From: Spongilla lacustris | Lineage: Eukaryota; Porifera; Demospongiae; Spongillida; Spongillidae | Direction: 5' to 3' | Assembly (NCBI GenBank): GCA_949361645.1 | Contig: OX442430.1 | Span: 7,550,351 to 7,614,350, forward strand | DNA: 64,000 nt | Shown: one piece after another, positions 49,973 to 63,105 of the stretch | Position numbering within the stretch: the first letter of the stretch is position 1 | How the letters are laid out: each line of letters opens with the position of its first letter | The notes under the pieces: generated by a model | Databases searched by the model: none | Seen by the model: only the letters and a program-made list of their open reading frames with translations | What the model was told of the DNA's origin: nothing | Program-made: the position numbers and the translations under genes

Positions 49973-50770
49973 TCAAGCGATACCGAATCCTTGGCCACAA
50001 CAAATTGCGATGTCCATTCTGCGTTGAAACAACTGTATGTCTGTCAATGACAATGGCAGATACAACGTAGGGCCACACGTGGACGAATGCGGCAACCGTT
50101 GTTCGCAATCGTCTTCCTCGAAACAAATTTCTGGCCGATGTGCAAATCCAGCTGGAGGAATCTCTGAGGCACCTGATATAAAAAACAGTAATCGTTTAAG
50201 ATCAATCCGCAATGACACATTATCCAATGTGGCCAATCGTCCATCTGTATATAAAAGAGATGTTAATGATAAAGAAGCATTATGAACAGTGGTTATGCAC
50301 CTTCAATGTTCATTACATACTCGGACCACGCAACAAGGACGGCTTCTTCTCTTTCTCGTTGAGGACAACCAGGAAGGGACCAGTTTACTTCAAACAATGC
50401 AAGCATAGCTTGTGCTGTTAGTACGGATGTATTTGCTGCAAAGAGCAATTTTACATAGGCTGCATGCTTCCTCATAAATGTTAACACATTCAACGTTTCC
50501 AACTTACGCAGTCCCTTTTTGCACATACTACGGATAAGAACTCGATCGCCGAGCTTTACGACTCCCACAGAAATAAGATCCTGATCCGACATTACCAGCG
50601 CCACTTCTACATCAATCTAGATGGTATAGAAATTGTTAAATGTTACGCCAACCAAAGAAAAAGTACACGCTTGCTCAATTTTCACTCTCTCAGGGTGAAC
50701 GACCTACCTTCTCATCAGTGAACTTTTGAATTAAGCTGCTTAAGCCAATGGAACTCAAAATGTCATCCAT
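49973..50770 (-). CDS. SAM domain fused to HECT C-lobe, left copy (internally deleted)
   Basis: HECT ligases carry ubiquitin on a catalytic Cys. Exons 50770-50708, 50616-50301 and 50244-49973 join in frame to 216 aa. Residues about 1-58 are a SAM domain (MDDILSSIGLSSLIQKF, then SVGVVKLGDRVLI). From about residue 60 it is HECT (LETLNVLTFMRK onward), ending with PHSSTCGPTLYLP (catalytic Cys) and GFGIA. The usual HECT N-lobe (E2-binding) is absent. The join lies at a consensus donor string GTAAGT that was left inside the exon, so this is a deletion derivative whose frame stayed open. With an active-site Cys but no E2 site, normal ligase activity is unlikely. Confidence 0.8.
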
Positions 50771-50991
50771 CCTTTGAGGAAAAAGACATGGATATTCATT
50801 CATTTTCAAAAGGGTGCACTATTCACAAGCTCTGCTAACTTCTATTAATATGGATATGCGAAACAAAGCAGATGTTTTAAAATACACAACGTTGGCTCGT
50901 ACCTCGTTTTCGCTTGTCAAACTAAAGCACGTGATCAAACGCAACGAATGAGGGAATAAATTTTGTACACAAAATGGGGTCGAAGCGCATG

Positions 50992-51182
50992 ATATAAAAT
51001 TTTGTTATAAAAATGCATCACGTTTAAATCGCTATAACTTCGGAACGGTACAGGCTATTGACTTCCTATTTACAAAACTTCATACTGCACCATTTCTATA
51101 TAGTAGAATAGATTATGGGGTCTTTTATTACCTTGTGTCAGCATTGCAACTATATTGTATAATATGCGCTAGGTCCTTTATC
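50992..51182. mobile_element. Remnant of the foldback A/B family
   Basis: Matches one arm of element B (TAAAAATGCAT.ACGTTT, CTATAACTTC.GAAC, GACTTCCTATTT) and then its terminal TATAAT...CGCTAGGTCC. The middle and the other arm are missing. Confidence 0.7.
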
Positions 51183-51250
51183 GCTGCCTCGACCCCAATT
51201 AATCATAATCCTAATCGTATCAGGTCTGTCTAATCTGTCTAATGCATCTT

Positions 51251-52928
<1,678 letters not shown>

Positions 52929-53035
52929 TCCAGAGTAATGTGTTAGAAAATGCCCCTACTGACATGTATGTATATACAACTTGGGAGCATGACAGTTATA
53001 CACAATACAACATGCCATTGCAATTGATTCAGGCA

Positions 53036-54250
53036 TAGATGTTAAAGAAAAGGAATTGGGAACGAGCCGATACAATACTAGTTAACACTTCAAATCCGCA
53101 CATTGGGACATTTGGAGGTATGAATCAATAATGGTTGTGAACAAAAAACGACTTTAAGTAAAATTAGTTTATGTACTTGAATTAAGTGGTGTATGTATAC
53201 GCACTGAATCATAATGAATTCTATATTTTTGGTGAGTGCATTGCGCTTTCTGTGATGTATGGAGGCTCTCTCCCACACTTCCTATCCCAAGCTGTATTGT
53301 CCTATGCATTGGATGATACCACATTGGGTGAAGAAATAATTGATGAAATACCAAGTGTGGAATGCAGGGACAAAGTTAAAAAGGTATGCTGTGTATTATA
53401 TCAGTAAACACTGCTAGAACATTGGTTAGATGAGAAATCAAGGATACTATTAAAGCATTATGCTAAAATTTATTGGAGAACTTGTGAATGTGGTCAAATG
53501 TTTAAAACATGCATTTCCATTTTAGATCATTTCATGTTCAACAACACCTGAACTACATGAAGTACTTGATTCCGATGAGTTCCAATTTAGATTTGATGCT
53601 GGTGTTTCGACACCATCATCAATGTTTGGGTTAGAAGATAAAAATAGAATAGCAATTGACTTGGCAAAACATTTCATAATTTATTCATCCAAGGCTGAAT
53701 TGGACCAGTTCCAGAGGGGATTGGAAACGTTGAATGTGTTAACATTTATGAGGAAGCATGCAGCCTATGTAAAATTGCTCTTTGCAGCAAATACATCCGT
53801 ACTAACAGCACAAGCTATGCTTGCATTGTTTGAAGTAAACTGGTCCCTTCCTGGTTGTCCTCAACGAGAAAGAGAAGAAGCCGTCCTTGTTGCGTGGTCC
53901 GAGTATGTAATGAACATTGAAGGTGCATAACCACTGTTCATAATGCTTCTTTATCATTAACATCTCTTTTATATACAGATGGACGATTGGCCACATTGGA
54001 TAATGTGTCATTGCGGATTGATCTTAAACGATTACTGTTTTTTATATCAGGTGCCTCAGAGATTCCTCCAGCTGGATTTGCACATCGGCCAGAAATTTGT
54101 TTCGAGGAAGACGATTGCGAACAACGGTTGCCGCATTCGTCCACGTGTGGCCCTACGTTGTATCTGCCATTGTCATTGACAGACATACAGTTGTTTCAAC
54201 GCAGAATGGACATCGCAATTTGTTGTGGCCAAGGATTCGGTATCGCTTGA
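53036..54250 (+). CDS. HECT-type E3 ligase, right copy, lacking a visible SAM exon
   Basis: Exons: start uncertain (about 53036)-53117, 53187-53383, 53526-53922, 53979-54250. Phases 1, 0 and 1 agree at the three junctions. The N-lobe is recognisable (FYIFGECIALSVMYGGSLP, then FLSQAV), as is the C-lobe with RLPHSSTCGPTLYLP (catalytic Cys) and the terminal GFGIA. This pattern matches G2E3-like HECT proteins that are abundant in fish and cnidarian genomes. The 5' end is unclear: MLKKRNWERADTILV at 53041 is one possible start, but the SAM exons present in the left copy were not found upstream, where a (GA)n tract and the nested element lie. From 53721 on it is the inverted copy of the left arm. 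Confidence 0.75.
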
Positions 54251-54648
54251 CATAAGGAAGGAGTCCACGTCAAATCTTTTGACTTTCTTTTGCAGTGTTG
54301 TATTTACTTATTTTCACGAGCAACTTTTGTTTTGCATTTGACTATTGCTCATCAAACGTCAAATCACCGACTGAACTGGTGAATGTGTATTGTTTTCTTT
54401 TGTATTCACTCATTCACATTTGATTCGCCGAAGGTCCCATAAAGATTGCAATTATAGGTTTACGCGCAAAGGTTTAAAGCTTAATTTGTTTATCACTTAA
54501 TTTGCTGATCCTTTAGTTATAAATGGCTCTGATTAGGCAGCATTAAATTTAAAAAACTATTGTGTATTTTACATAACATTACAAATCAAGGCATTATTCA
54601 GTAATAGAGTCATATGCATGTTCCATATATATTCCTATGCTTGAAAAT

Positions 54649-54908
54649 AATATGGGACAGTGTCTAGCATAACCATGCACCCTTGTGGTACTGTTTCAAA
54701 TTTTCCAGGACGATCAAAAGAAAAGTAACGCTCGCATTGAAATGTATGGCTAATTCGAAATTCAGTGCCTAATAACTTTATGAGGGATAGTCCAATTTTG
54801 GATGCGTAAGAGCCAATTGATTTGAAGTTAGTGGAAAATTAAAATAAAAAAATTGAAAACTTGAAAAACTAGCCAGAAGGGTAATTTTGTAGGACACCGT
54901 CCCATTAT
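54649..54908. mobile_element. About 260-bp MITE in the right arm
   Basis: Inverted counterpart of 49315-49574. Confidence 0.65.
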
Positions 54909-55480
54909 ATAGTTAAAAAGGAAAACATACTTTTGAGGTTTGCTGAGTACTCAGCTTATCAGTGCAGCAAATTAAGTTGTAGTTCACACATTTCCAGAGC
55001 AGCTAAACGTGTGTCTGCTAGCTACTAAAGTGAGTCACTGTATTGTTGTCATTGTAAATGCAGATTTACAACCATTAGAACATGGTCTGTATACTTTTCT
55101 GTGACACCCTTTTCGTTGTATGCAACATGATTTTATTAAATCCAGCTTTTCCAACACACATACTACTTACTCCTATATATAAAACAAACACAATCCTAAA
55201 TCTGTCATTTCTTCTGAATCATTTAGCAATATAAATTACTCAGCTTGGCTACATGCATGCATGCATGTGTGCTGGCTTGCATTTTTTTAAAATGAATACA
55301 TTGCTTTCAGACTTATTGATGACTATTATTTTCTTTTGCAAGGATTACAAATTAAACCTTGCACAGATTGCTCATATTTTTTAATCAGAGGGTTTGCAGG
55401 GCAATTTAAAAAGAAAAAAGTTCATGGTACAACACTTGGGGTGCATACATGCAGGCAGTGCATACAAGTAAGTGGCTTGC

Positions 55481-57107
55481 TCAAATTGAGATCATGCGTT
55501 CCACTTCTTCTTTGACCGCCAAGTAAAGGTCGAAACCGTGGTAGTTACTACACTTCAAAGGATCATGCTGCAAAGCAAGGTACTGCAACTGGTTGCGGTT
55601 CAACTGATTGAGAACGGCTGGAACTGTGACTGATCCCTCGTCAAAAGGATTAGCACACTGCCCTTCTTCAACCCCATAGTCTTCCCATACTGGCTCTTGA
55701 ATGTGAGAAACGATCAAGCCCCTCATCCACATTTGCAATGGGGACAATCCATGCTCAGTCCGCATGGGGTGGTTGTTCCAGGCCCGTGCAAATGTTTTCA
55801 GCTGTGCATTGATCCGAGGGATGAAGATGTAATGCAAGCAAAACAGGTCGGTTTCGTTTGTGGGGGACAGTAAGTTGCTATTCTCCATTTCATAAAACAG
55901 AGAGTAGTAAAGGTGACAAACACATCGGAATGTGTCTCTCCATAGCCTCTCTATCCTTTGGTTGTGAACGCTTGAACCAGATAGATGACTGTGCCTTCCA
56001 AGCCCTCTAGTGCTGGTCATACATCTCGCCACCTCGATGTTCTCCCCTCCACAATCTGACCTAACACGAGACGGCCAGCCATAAGCTCTGGTTGCTTCCA
56101 GAAAAAGACTGAGTACAGTCTCGCTCTTGTTATTGTCGGACGCGCCAAGGTAGACAACCTGCCTCGAGTATCCATCAATGCCACCGTGGATGACAATCCT
56201 CCATCGTATAAGGCAATGAAGACCATCAATGTGCCACAAAGCATTGGAACATGGTACACTGTAAGCACGGCGAACTACACAAGTAGAAGCACGTAGCTCG
56301 ACACCAGTGGGATTAACTCGTACCAGTGACTCTCTCACACGTCGCCTTGATACACTGATCCCGTGACTCTTCAGTTCCCCCCATACCAGTACCGCACCAC
56401 TCCTAGGAGAGTTGTGTTGAATTGCTTCCACTACGGCATCAAGTTCAGAATCTGTTATGTCCGAAAAGGTAGGCATCACTTTCATTTCCTTCAAGCGACG
56501 CCACAACGTTGACCGAGATACTAAGAGAGCATCAGCGCACTCTTGCCAGGACAATTTCATTTCTCTCAGAAGTTCAAGCTGAAACGAAAAGGATAAGGTA
56601 GTGAAGTTTTAACTCTATACTTACATCGCGTGACGCAACAATTCCATTTAATACCGCCAGGCTGTTTATTACAGCTCAAAAAGCCAAAACGCAGAAAAAC
56701 AGTTCATGTGCACAAACCCATGGGCTAATAGATCAACAACCATCAATTACTACGCGCCATGCGTGCCGTGGTACAAATGTACGCATACGTACCAGCTCAA
56801 CGTTGATGTACTTCCGACGTCTTCCTGGACCAGCTGCAGGTTCTTGGTGGTGCTCTTGTGACCCATCTAAACTTGCCAACTTTGCCTCCCACAGTGGCAG
56901 TAGCTGGTTCAACGCAGCGTGTAACTCTGTAAGGGTATGAAGTTGAGGCGAACGCTCGTCCCGTAGGATGGGCACAAGCGCTTCAACTTCGTCGATGATG
57001 AGATATAGCTGGGTTACTATTTCATCCGTTTTGTTATAATCTTCCAATGCCCAGTAAGCATAGCATTGTTGCACCGTCTCGCCCAGCCTTTCGAACGTAT
57101 CCATCAT
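55481..57107 (-). CDS. DD(35)E integrase/transposase, right copy
   Basis: Exons 57107-56793 and 56578-55481, the mirror of the left copy. The 359 residues from [10 protein letters not shown] to the stop are identical to the left copy, including Asp223, Asp280 and Glu315, so both are potentially active. It is convergent with the right ligase gene. Confidence 0.92.
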
Positions 57108-57173
57108 GGAGCCAGACAGAAACCTTGGTACGGAACCAGATCCTTGCACGTGGTAATTTGCTCGTGCGTGTGT

Positions 57174-57263
57174 ATGCAAATCAGATAGCTCATTTGCATA
57201 CACTCGCGCACATATCGGTGAAGCATTGCGCGCGTGTATGCAAATTAGAAAATCAATTTGCAT
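57174..57263. promoter_or_regulatory. Four POU octamer motifs, right integrase promoter
   Basis: Mirror of 46960-47049: octamers at 57174-57181, 57192-57199, 57238-57245 and 57256-57263. Confidence 0.6.
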
Positions 57264-57310
57264 ACGCACGATCGCACACCAATAATAATGAAACAAACGG
57301 CGTTCCATAC

Positions 57311-57505
<195 letters not shown>

Positions 57506-57596
57506 TGAAGACAATGAGTAAAGGGACGCTGCCACTTTGCAGCCACATTATGAACGAATGGTGTACGCTGTACTTGTGCATATGCGTTAATATATT

Positions 57597-57639
57597 CACA
57601 TTCCAACGCGGCTAGATTATCTAGCCGCGTTGGAATGTG
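57597..57639. repeat. Perfect 21-bp palindrome with 1-nt spacer
   Basis: CACATTCCAACGCGGCTAGAT and its exact complement flank a single T, a cruciform-prone site 0.2 kb upstream of the receptor gene. Confidence 0.9.
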
Positions 57640-57856
57640 GATGTTAACCAGCCTAGAATCTAGATTGCCGAGTATACGTGAACGCCGGATATTTCTGGGC
57701 GTACACGTATTGTAGATCCTTTTGTCCTTATGACACCTCCTATCAGGAATGCCTGCAGGCTTACGGCTTCTTACAAGTGTTACATGCTCGCATATCCTTT
57801 GACTTTATACTATACAATAATAGTATTAGTACTAGTCACTACTATAGTACATATGG

Positions 57857-60145
57857 ATGGGTACTTCCCCCCACGCGATGTTTGTAGATCCTCTTGTTTA
57901 TGTAGAAACACAACACATACTGGCGCCAAGGTCGTGGTTTACGCAGCCGCTCCTGCTAGCTGCCGGCCTAGCCGCTTTCATTGCAGTGGGATGCAACCAA
58001 TCTCGGCACAAAGACGATGCGGGCACATTCAGTCAGACGAATGGTACCGGAGGGATTAGCAGCGGTGGTTCCAAGACTGGCATACCGGTACAGGTGGTCG
58101 TGATGTTAGCGTTTCCCGATCCTAAAACTTCACCCGCTATAACGGACGGACCTAGTATTCTTCCGGCTATCCAACTGGCCGTCGATCATATCAACAAGAG
58201 GGGTGACATCTTGGTCAACCACTCGGTCTCCATCGTCGTTCGGGATGACGGATGTAACATCGTTACCACGGCAGCTCTCAGCTACCTCGACATTCTGACC
58301 CGCTACGGAGATGGGCGAAGTTTTCTGGCAGGAATGGTAGGACCCTCCTGCTCCGATTCAGCCATCATTGTTAGCTCCTTAAACGCTCAAGCTGAGACGG
58401 CTTTGGTCAATCTCCACATCGCTTCAAGCCCTGTACTAAAGAACGAGACGAGGTTTGCGTACGCCTTGGGTATGGCGGGGTCGTCTGATGGCTACGTCGA
58501 GGCATTGAAGAGCATGATAAGAAACCGGTGGCAGAGCGTTGCCGTGATATTTGAGGAGGACGCTGTATTCTATCGTCAAATAGCCGCACTTTTGACAGGA
58601 GACCTCAAACAACTCTCTATTTCAGCACAATCCATTTCTATTACATTTGAATCTATCAACGAGTGTCTTACAACCTTGGACCAGACGTCACCGAAGCCCT
58701 GTGTGGTTCTTCTACTCGCTAGTAACTACCTTTCAAGCAGACTTTTGTGTTTCGCTTTTTCTAAAGGTTACCAGAGCTATAAGTGGTTGTTTGTTGAAGC
58801 TACGCTGACTGACCTCTCAACTTCAGTAAATTTTTCGTACGACCATACTGAATACAATTGCTCCCAGGAGGGCATGCAGAATGTTCTGAACGAGGGTCTG
58901 TTTATGTTCGTAAGGCTGATACCCTCACAACCACAAAATGAAACGACCGTGTCAGGTTACACGTATGCGGAATACTGGGCGCAGTACGCGGAGAGTGTAC
59001 AAAAAGCAAACGGAGGTTACCAAACGACGTTATGGGGGAACGTGCTCTATGACGCAATGTGGGCCCTAGCGCTCTCCCTGAACAACTCTATTGATGATCT
59101 TCTGTATGTCGGTGAACGTCAGGTTGTGGCAATGAATACGAAAGACAAATTGAAAGCTGTTGATTTTAATGGAGTATCCGGAAGAATAAAGTTGTCCAAT
59201 AACACCGTCATCAGAACCATCAACATTAGCCAAGCATTAAACAACACAGAGATATTGATAGGGGAGTATGACCCTGCATCAATGGTACTTCAGATGTACA
59301 GAGAGGAGAGGTTGCCCACCTGTTTTTATTCTGACCATTTGTTGGCCATTGGAATATTGTTGTACATGGCTGCCTTTGTTGCCCTCATCATGACCCTGAT
59401 TTCCCATGCACTCACCTTGATCTATTGGAAACAAAAGCACATCAAAGCATCAGATCCACGCCTCTCCCAGTACACCTTTGCTGGCTGCTACCTCTGCTGC
59501 TTGGGAATGGTTCTGTACACCACTGAGAAGACATATCACGTTAGCCAGGAGCAGTATAGAAGGTGCTGCTATGTCATCAACTACTCTGTATTTCTTGGGT
59601 TCTGTTTGGTGTCCAGCGCAATATGTGCAAGGACTTGGAGGTTATATAGAATCTTCACACATTTTGATAACCCCGGCCCCTTTGTTTCAAATCGTACTCT
59701 AAATACCTTCATAGTCACCTCGACATCATTGATGGCCATCTTGCTCATCATATGGACAGTGAAATATCCTTACAGTAGCATGATGCAACCAGATGGCACC
59801 TTTGTTTGTCTAGGTGAGGGAAACTCATATGACCTGTGGACTGTAGCACTCCTGAGCTATTGCTGGTTGCTAATCCTTCTTGCCACTATTTTGTCACTTG
59901 CAACCAATAAGCTGACCAGTTCTCAGAAGGAGTTGTTCAGAATAAACTCCCCTGCTGTGTTTGGATATACAGCATCTACCATTTTAATTCTTAGCTCTGT
60001 CCTGGTAGTCATCTTCAGAACGGCCAACAGCTTCTACATCATCATCTCCCTGCTATGCTGTACACTCGTGGTCTTCAGTTTGGTATTCGTGATGCTGCCT
60101 CCAGCACTGTCTGTGTGTAGGGAAAGGAGAAGCAGCCATAAATAA
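57857..60145 (+). CDS. GABA-B-like class C G-protein-coupled receptor, intronless
   Basis: One uninterrupted frame of 762 aa. A hydrophobic stretch near residues 30-47 (PLLLAAGLAAFIAVGC) is a signal peptide or anchor. Residues about 75-480 form a Venus-flytrap ligand-binding domain (LAVDHINKRGDI, MVGPSCSDSA). Seven transmembrane helices follow from about residue 495. There is no cysteine-rich linker between the two parts, which marks the GABA-B branch rather than glutamate or calcium-sensing receptors. YWKQKHIKASDPRLSQ after TM1 and ICARTWRLYRIF at the end of TM3 are strongly GABA-B-like. The C-tail is very short, without the coiled coil of vertebrate GABA-B subunits. The start could instead be the Met at 57878. 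The ligand is unknown. Confidence 0.93.
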   Translation: MGTSPHAMFVDPLVYVETQHILAPRSWFTQPLLLAAGLAAFIAVGCNQSRHKDDAGTFSQTNGTGGISSGGSKTGIPVQVVVMLAFPDPKTSPAITDGPSILPAIQLAVDHINKRGDILVNHSVSIVVRDDGCNIVTTAALSYLDILTRYGDGRSFLAGMVGPSCSDSAIIVSSLNAQAETALVNLHIASSPVLKNETRFAYALGMAGSSDGYVEALKSMIRNRWQSVAVIFEEDAVFYRQIAALLTGDLKQLSISAQSISITFESINECLTTLDQTSPKPCVVLLLASNYLSSRLLCFAFSKGYQSYKWLFVEATLTDLSTSVNFSYDHTEYNCSQEGMQNVLNEGLFMFVRLIPSQPQNETTVSGYTYAEYWAQYAESVQKANGGYQTTLWGNVLYDAMWALALSLNNSIDDLLYVGERQVVAMNTKDKLKAVDFNGVSGRIKLSNNTVIRTINISQALNNTEILIGEYDPASMVLQMYREERLPTCFYSDHLLAIGILLYMAAFVALIMTLISHALTLIYWKQKHIKASDPRLSQYTFAGCYLCCLGMVLYTTEKTYHVSQEQYRRCCYVINYSVFLGFCLVSSAICARTWRLYRIFTHFDNPGPFVSNRTLNTFIVTSTSLMAILLIIWTVKYPYSSMMQPDGTFVCLGEGNSYDLWTVALLSYCWLLILLATILSLATNKLTSSQKELFRINSPAVFGYTASTILILSSVLVVIFRTANSFYIIISLLCCTLVVFSLVFVMLPPALSVCRERRSSHK

Positions 60146-61262
60146 CATCACTGCACTGTACCTTTAGACAAGCACTGTTTTTATCTTTAGCAATACACAG
60201 GTTTTAATACTGCTCATATTATGTAGTATCTAGTATGGGAATGGGACAAATGAGATACAGGAAAGGGACATTACTTATACTCTGTGGCGGATCCAGGAGA
60301 GGTTCATGTATGATTGAAACCTGTCTCAAACTCTTATAGTATGACCAATACCTGACTTGCAACCATTGCACCTGCACATCAATTGATACCCAGTTATAGA
60401 CACAGCCAAAAGGTGCACTACATGTGCCTTATTGATACAGCACTTGTCCCAAGGATGACATTGTTTTGTTATTATCACATGAAAGATATTCAAAACTGTG
60501 TGTAAACAACAACCTGTACCAAGCCTGATAACAGCCTGTACCAAGCCTGATACCTGGCAGCCTGTACCAAGCCCGATAACAACCTGTACCAAGCCTCATA
60601 ACAGCCTGTAACAAGCCTGATAACAGCCTGACCCATGCCATGTAACAGTACTGATAATAATGTTAGAGCTGCCATAACCTTATATGGTTTGAAACCACCA
60701 CACAAAAAGAGACTGCAACTATAGATCAGCTGCCTTGCTGACACTCCATCCTGCTCCATGCACCAGCATAACAGCTGCAGGTTTTTGTGAACAGGAGTGC
60801 ATGGACTTTCAGCGGTGAAGATGTGTCTGAACAGCTAGCTCAAACAGATATGGCACGTCCATTTGAAGCCAGGCACACCTCAACAACAAACGACCTCTGT
60901 ATCGAGGTGCACACAACCATTTAGAACTACATGTTATATACAGACATCCAACTACCAAATCAGGGTTGTAGGAATAGGTCAGGCAAGTCCGGCATCTGCT
61001 GGACCACTTTTGGACCCGAAAAAACCCCCCCTTCAAATCAAAGCCATTGGTCCGCGGGCAGTATCTGGAGCCCCTCCACCTGGATGCATGAAATCCATTA
61101 CATGTACACGCATGCGACCATCTATAAAAACATTTAGACAGCCTACAGGGCTGCAAAATGGCAACATTCTAACAGCAACCATCTCTGAAGCAAGCCATCC
61201 TGTAAAATTAGATGTGTCTGTTGTCTGCCATTAACGTTGTCTCAAGTGCTTGACTGCAACAG
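60146..61262. other. Probable receptor 3' UTR or intergenic
   Basis: The first plus-strand AATAAA is at 61263. A 123-codon frame at 60863-61234 overlaps a similar-length frame on the other strand; neither shows a domain. Tandem CTGTACCAAGCCTGATAACA repeats occupy about 60510-60640. GTGGCGGATCCAGGAG (60280-60296) recalls a MITE end. Confidence 0.4.
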
Positions 61263-61268
61263 AATAAA
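61263..61268 (+). terminator. AATAAA, possible receptor poly(A) signal
   Basis: First AATAAA after the receptor stop, 1.1 kb downstream. Confidence 0.35.
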
Positions 61269-61547
61269 AATGAACTGCAGCTGTGTTTTTAATATCCAAA
61301 GCCTTCATCCTTCTTTCAATCCACAGTAAGCTCCATTTTCAATAGAGCACATGTTTTTGGAGGTTGACAAGCAATATCACACAAGGCTTCAGTGAAGTCA
61401 CCGCACCTGGTAAGGAATAAATAAATACATTAATCAGCTTTAAATGGCATTAGGTTTAAAGGCTACTGCTTGAAATTGATGCAGTTAACTTACAGTGTGT
61501 ATTTAATTAACTGCACTGCATAAAATCTTGACCAATACTGTTATTAA

Positions 61548-61765
61548 TACCCTACTCCTCCCCTTACCTACCACTACCCCTACTCCTCCCCTTACCTACC
61601 ACTATCCTTACTCCTCCCTTTACCTCCCACTATCCTTACTCCTCCCCTTACCTAACACTATCCCTACTCCTCCCCTTACCTACTACCCCTACTCCTCCCC
61701 TTACCTACCACTATCCCTACTCCTCCCCTTACCTACCACTACCCCTACCCCTGCCCTTACCTACT
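61548..61765. repeat. Minisatellite ACTCCTCCCCTTACCTACCA
   Basis: About nine copies of a 22-27 bp unit (with CTATCCCT spacer variants). Confidence 0.88.
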
Positions 61766-62664
61766 AAAAGGTCTATTTACCATTAGTGAGTAGCCAATGC
61801 TCAGTTGCATATTTCCATTCCTCTGCCACTACACACCTACCATTAAACAAAACATGGGAGACATTATCTGAAATCGAAGACAGTGAAACAGAAATAATAA
61901 TGTATTTGCTTGAACTAAGAGGACTTCAGGTTGTGGGCAAACATTGGTTGACATAATGCCTTAAAGTTAGCCATATACAAAATTCAGGAAATAAGGATGA
62001 TCAATCTTTAATGATTGAGCAGAGGTCAGATGTGTTATCGTCAGGTGTCCATACATGTACATGTACAGTATGCATTGCCACATGCAGTGTACTAGAGCTG
62101 CTTGTGAAGGTCCCCTGGATGTTGGTGTGCACATATGCTGAACTTATATAAGGTGGATACAGTGAGATATGACCTCAATGGTCACATGTGTGATGATGAT
62201 GAGATTTTTTGCACTGCAACATGTACACTGTCTACAAATTGAGTTGACGCAGATCACTTTGATTTGCAGAACACTCTATTGAAGGAAGAGATGGTGGACA
62301 CACCTAGCTGTTGCTATCATATCAAGCATAATACAGACTTGGCTAGAGTAATGAGAAGATAAATTTTTGCTGGTATCACTACTTGATATTAAAACTGAGT
62401 AACATTGTTTATGGTCTGAACAGTATGATCTATGGCTAAGCTAGTGGTGTAAAAAGCTGATTACTGTGTAAATTATATTCTGTGTACCAACTTTAGATAG
62501 TAGCATATTTGAGCAGTGTTTCTCTATGACCAGTATCATGTGCACACCAGGCTATCAGCGATATATAAGATAAATGTCTGTTGCATCGTGAGTTATGAAA
62601 TGTTTAGATCGTATCATGACTGTTGAAAGCATCCAGTTATGAACAAAAAGCAATGAAACATGTA
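61766..62664. other. No feature recognised
   Basis: AT-rich DNA with no credible exon. Confidence 0.5.
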
Positions 62665-62892
62665 AATAAATAAAAATTCTCTACATGAGAAAGTTGGTGG
62701 TATATAGGATTTGAAGGCAATGGTGGTGTAAAAAGCAGGGAAACAAGGGTCTAATATTAAGGAAAAACGAAATACTTCTATATTTAGCACATGAACAATG
62801 TAATGTTGTATAATATGTATAGGACTATTTCTAATATTAGACCCTTGTTTCCAGCCTGCTTTTTATACCACCATTGCCTTCATAGAGAATGT
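62665..62892. mobile_element. Second copy of the 5289-5487 MITE family
   Basis: The left arm GGTATATAGGATTTGAAGGC and ATGGTGGTGTAAAAAG match the first copy. Right-arm counterparts CTTTTTATACCACCATTGCC and GAGAATGTTTT are present but the outer right arm is shortened. An extra inner stem TCTAATATTA / TAATATTAGA adds a different centre. Confidence 0.75.
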
Positions 62893-63066
62893 TTTATTAA
62901 CTTGTAGATACTAAGCATGCAGGTAAATGAGAATGAATGCACATCCTGAAGAAGGTACAAAAGAACACACCCAGAAATAATAAGCAGTATAGTGCAGACT
63001 TCATCATTACAGCACAGCGTATCACCCACAAGTATGTACAGAACATGGGTGTTCCCAGGGGAGGCA

Positions 63067-63068
<2 letters not shown>

Positions 63069-63105
<37 letters not shown>
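63069..63105. repeat. Poly(C) run, about 37 nt
   Basis: Pure C homopolymer, so length is likely uncertain in the assembly. Confidence 0.95.

Larger units (their letters stand above)
53721..57310. repeat. Right inverted arm
   Basis: Exact mirror of 46913-50502 in all features checked: integrase exons, ligase exons, MITE and octamers. Confidence 0.9.

Noticed and set aside
60809..61234. Overlapping 115- and 123-codon frames on opposite strands
   Set aside because: No domain, splice context or partner exons; probably receptor 3' UTR.
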